This document shows positions 62,270 to 64,000 of a DNA stretch of 64,000 nt, piece after piece. Made by a program: the position numbers and the translations under genes. The notes beneath the pieces were generated by a model. That model was not told where the DNA came from, did no database searches, and saw nothing but the letters and a program-made list of their open reading frames with translations. Positions within the stretch are counted from its first letter, which is position 1; each line of letters starts with the position of its first letter. The stretch covers positions 526,391-590,390 of the forward strand of contig CBDCXJ010000051.1 in NCBI GenBank assembly GCA_965223695.1, in the 5' to 3' direction. Source of the DNA: JAUVPB01 sp965223695 (lineage in GTDB: Bacteria > Actinomycetota > Thermoleophilia > Gaiellales > Gaiellaceae).

Positions 62270-62745
62270 GCAGCGTTGCGCCGGCGGTAGAGCAGCCGCT
62301 TTTTGAACGCAACGACCGTCTCGTCGCGCTGGTTCTTGATCTCCTCGCGGATCGTCACGACGCCGCGCGAGTCATCCTTCGCGTCGCAGGCGATGAGCTC
62401 GCCGTCGATATGCAGCGTGTCGCCGATGAAAACGGGCTTCACGAAGCGAAGTCGATCCATGCCGTAGAACGCCATGATCTTGCTGTCGTCGGCAGCGCCG
62501 ACGAGCGCGAACTCGAGCCCGGTGGCCAGAGCGAGTGTCAGACAGCCCTGAGCGATGCGCTCGCCGAAGGGCCCGTTGGCAGCGAAGTCGTCGTCCGTGT
62601 GGAGGGGATGCGAATCGCCGGAGAGCTCCGAGAAGACGGTGATGTCCTCGGCGGTGAGGGTCCGACCGCCCGTCAGGATCCGATCGCCGACGCGGAAGTC
62701 GTCGAAGTACTGATCGAGTGAATCGAGGACTCGTGGCTCGGTCAC
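62266..62745 (-). CDS. MaoC-like hydratase (right copy)
   Basis: 159 residues from GTG 62745, identical in layout to 44164-44643 including the GTGA overlaps on both sides. The hydratase motif with catalytic Asp/His (GDSHPLHTDDDF) is intact. Confidence 0.83.
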   Translation of the reverse strand: MTEPRVLDSLDQYFDDFRVGDRILTGGRTLTAEDITVFSELSGDSHPLHTDDDFAANGPFGERIAQGCLTLALATGLEFALVGAADDSKIMAFYGMDRLRFVKPVFIGDTLHIDGELIACDAKDDSRGVVTIREEIKNQRDETVVAFKKRLLYRRRNAA

Positions 62746-63158
62746 GCGGCACCTCCAGTGGCACGAAAGTTCGGCAGCCTTGAACCGTCTTCGAGCTCCT
62801 CGAAGTAGAGCTCGACCGGCATTCCTGCCTCGACGTCGTCCGGCTCGCAGCCAGCCACGTTCCCCACCACGCGGATGCCGTGCTCGAGCTCGATGAGCGC
62901 AACCACGTAGGGCACCTGATCGACGAGGTCGGGGTGCACGGGATGGTTGGCAACGATCCAGCTGTAGACCTCGCCCTGGCCAGCGGACTCGACCCAGTTG
63001 ACCTCCTGGCTCTGGCAGGCGGGGCACATCGGGCCGGGCGGCCAGCGCCCCTCGCCGCACGCTGCGCAGATGGGGAGCAGGAAGCGCTCTTCCTGGCACC
63101 CGTCCCAGAATGGTTGCGTATCGCGGTCGGGGAGCGGTCTGGGCATTCCTCGAAGCAC
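62742..63158 (-). CDS. DUF35 OB-fold/zinc-ribbon protein (right copy)
   Basis: 138 residues, same as 43751-44167. The zinc ribbon CAAC...CPAC and OB fold are intact; starts GTG 63158 or ATG 63146. Confidence 0.83.
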   Translation of the reverse strand: MLRGMPRPLPDRDTQPFWDGCQEERFLLPICAACGEGRWPPGPMCPACQSQEVNWVESAGQGEVYSWIVANHPVHPDLVDQVPYVVALIELEHGIRVVGNVAGCEPDDVEAGMPVELYFEELEDGSRLPNFRATGGAA

Positions 63159-63162
63159 AGCG

Positions 63163-64000
63163 CTAGTCCTTCCTCAGGATGACGGCGGCTGACAGGGCGG
63201 CGATCGAGCTGGCCGAAAGGATCACCTCGGCGCCGTCGACCTGCGCTGTCGAGTCGCCTCGCAGCTGGCGCACCGACTCGATCACGTGCGGAAGCCCATG
63301 GATGTAGGCCTCCGAGTGGTTGCCGCCGTGCGTGTTGATGGGCAGCTCACCGTCGAACTCGATCCGGCCGTCCTCGACGAACGGCCCGCCCTCGCCCGGC
63401 TTGCAGAAACCGTAGGCCTCGAGCGTGAAGATCACGAACGGCGTGAAGTGGTCGTAGACCATCAGGACGTCGATGTCCTCCGGGCCGACACCGGCAGACC
63501 GATAGACGTCGGCGGCCGTGTAGGTCGACTCGGCCATGGCGAGATCGTCGCGGAAGATGATGCCCTGCGCGCGGGAGCCGCTGCCCTGCGAGGCGCCCAT
63601 GATCCACGCCGGCGGATTGCGGCCGTCACGGGCACGGTCGGCTCTGGTGACGATCACGGCGCACGCCCCATCGCTCTCGATGCAGCAGTCGAAGAGCCGC
63701 AGCGGATCGGCGATCAGGCGAGAGGCCTGGTGATCCTCGACCGTGATCGGCTTTTGCATCATCGCCCGCGGGTTCATCGAGGCGTGGCGGCGCGAGGCGA
63801 CCGCGACGGCGCCGAACTGGCGGCTCGTCGTGCCGTACTCGACCATGTGGCGGCGGGCGAACATGCCGAAGATCTGTGCCGGCGTGAGCATGCCCCAGGG
63901 CATCTGCAGGGCCGCCATTCCACCCACCTCGTCCGTCATCCAGGTCGAGGCCTGCCCGTAGCGAGCGCCCGAGCGCTCGTTCAGCGCCCGATAGCAGACG
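63163..64000 (-). CDS. Thiolase-like (Ltp) protein, right copy, 5' end outside the window
   Basis: C-terminal 279 residues of the Cys-less thiolase-like protein, identical in layout to 42909-43746. By the left copy, the missing start would lie about 314 bases beyond 64000. Confidence 0.83.
   Translation of the reverse strand, partial: VCYRALNERSGARYGQASTWMTDEVGGMAALQMPWGMLTPAQIFGMFARRHMVEYGTTSRQFGAVAVASRRHASMNPRAMMQKPITVEDHQASRLIADPLRLFDCCIESDGACAVIVTRADRARDGRNPPAWIMGASQGSGSRAQGIIFRDDLAMAESTYTAADVYRSAGVGPEDIDVLMVYDHFTPFVIFTLEAYGFCKPGEGGPFVEDGRIEFDGELPINTHGGNHSEAYIHGLPHVIESVRQLRGDSTAQVDGAEVILSASSIAALSAAVILRKD

Larger units (their letters stand above)
55021..64000. repeat. Right arm of the giant inverted repeat
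   Basis: Reverse complement of 42909-51902, starting inside DUF1800 and continuing to the last base of the window, so the true arm length is unknown. Paired coordinates sum to about 106909 at the outer end and 106923 at the inner end. Most genes are intact here, except SMP-30 (extra bases near 62105-62125) and VOC (start damaged near 60725). Confidence 0.96.

Noticed and set aside
42909..64000. Inverted repeat as a composite transposon or IS pair
   Set aside because: No transposase, no terminal repeats and no target duplication are visible; the arms consist of ordinary metabolic and surface-protein genes.

Overview
The window is high-GC, densely packed bacterial DNA with many GTGA/ATGA start-stop overlaps. 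F420-type (LLM) oxidoreductases, Tat-exported DUF1501 and DUF1800 proteins with lysine-rich tails, and Asp/Gly/Lys-rich calcium-binding beta-roll proteins point to an actinobacterium, most likely of the class Thermoleophilia (soil or sediment lineage). That placement is inferred from gene content only.

Layout. 1-3.9 kb: a minus-strand nucleotide-sugar operon (UDP-GlcNAc 2-epimerase, UDP-sugar 6-dehydrogenase, Gfo/Idh oxidoreductase, hexapeptide acetyltransferase), resembling the Wbp/Wlb route to diacetamido-uronic acids. 3.96 kb: tRNA-Lys(CTT). 4-11.9 kb: mixed small genes, several broken (lipoprotein, monooxygenase remnant, cupin, methyltransferase), a creatininase-family amidohydrolase with a 9-bp tandem repeat in its active-site loop, and a stand-alone serine recombinase preceded by nested palindromes. 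11.9-22.2 kb: amide and cyclic-amide metabolism (fused hydantoinase A/B, amidase, separate hydantoinase B with an NHL propeller) with an ArsR-SRPBCC regulator and a nitroreductase. 22.3-26.0 kb: a compact cassette of a TasA/CalY-like protein, a SipW-type signal peptidase and an 800-residue repeat protein with the same signal-peptide style. 26.2-45.5 kb: a large catabolic region (amino-acid racemase-like protein, isochorismatase-type hydrolase, SDRs, LLM oxidoreductase, acyl-CoA dehydrogenase, IpdAB-like CoA-transferase pair, acyl-CoA ligase, citryl-CoA lyase-like protein, allantoinase-like deacetylase, two KstD-like flavoproteins, a one-cysteine Asp/Glu racemase-fold enzyme, HpcH/HpaI aldolase, and an Ltp/DUF35/MaoC trio), consistent with CoA-dependent ring or side-chain degradation of an unknown substrate.

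The dominant structural feature is a giant inverted repeat. Bases 42909-51902 reappear in reverse complement at 55021-64000, and the match is still running at the window edge. The arms flank a 3118-bp spacer. The arms differ mainly by single-base homopolymer lengths, so genes broken in one arm are often intact in the other; this favours a recent fold-back or a chimeric/assembly product over an old duplication. The spacer plus right arm read as the natural locus: glycine-rich surface protein (5' end lost at the junction), GH26-like glycosidase, DUF1800, DUF1501, cupredoxin-like protein and beta-roll protein, a secreted gene set of unknown function. Single frameshifts in otherwise well-conserved genes also occur outside the repeat, so part of the apparent decay may be consensus error.
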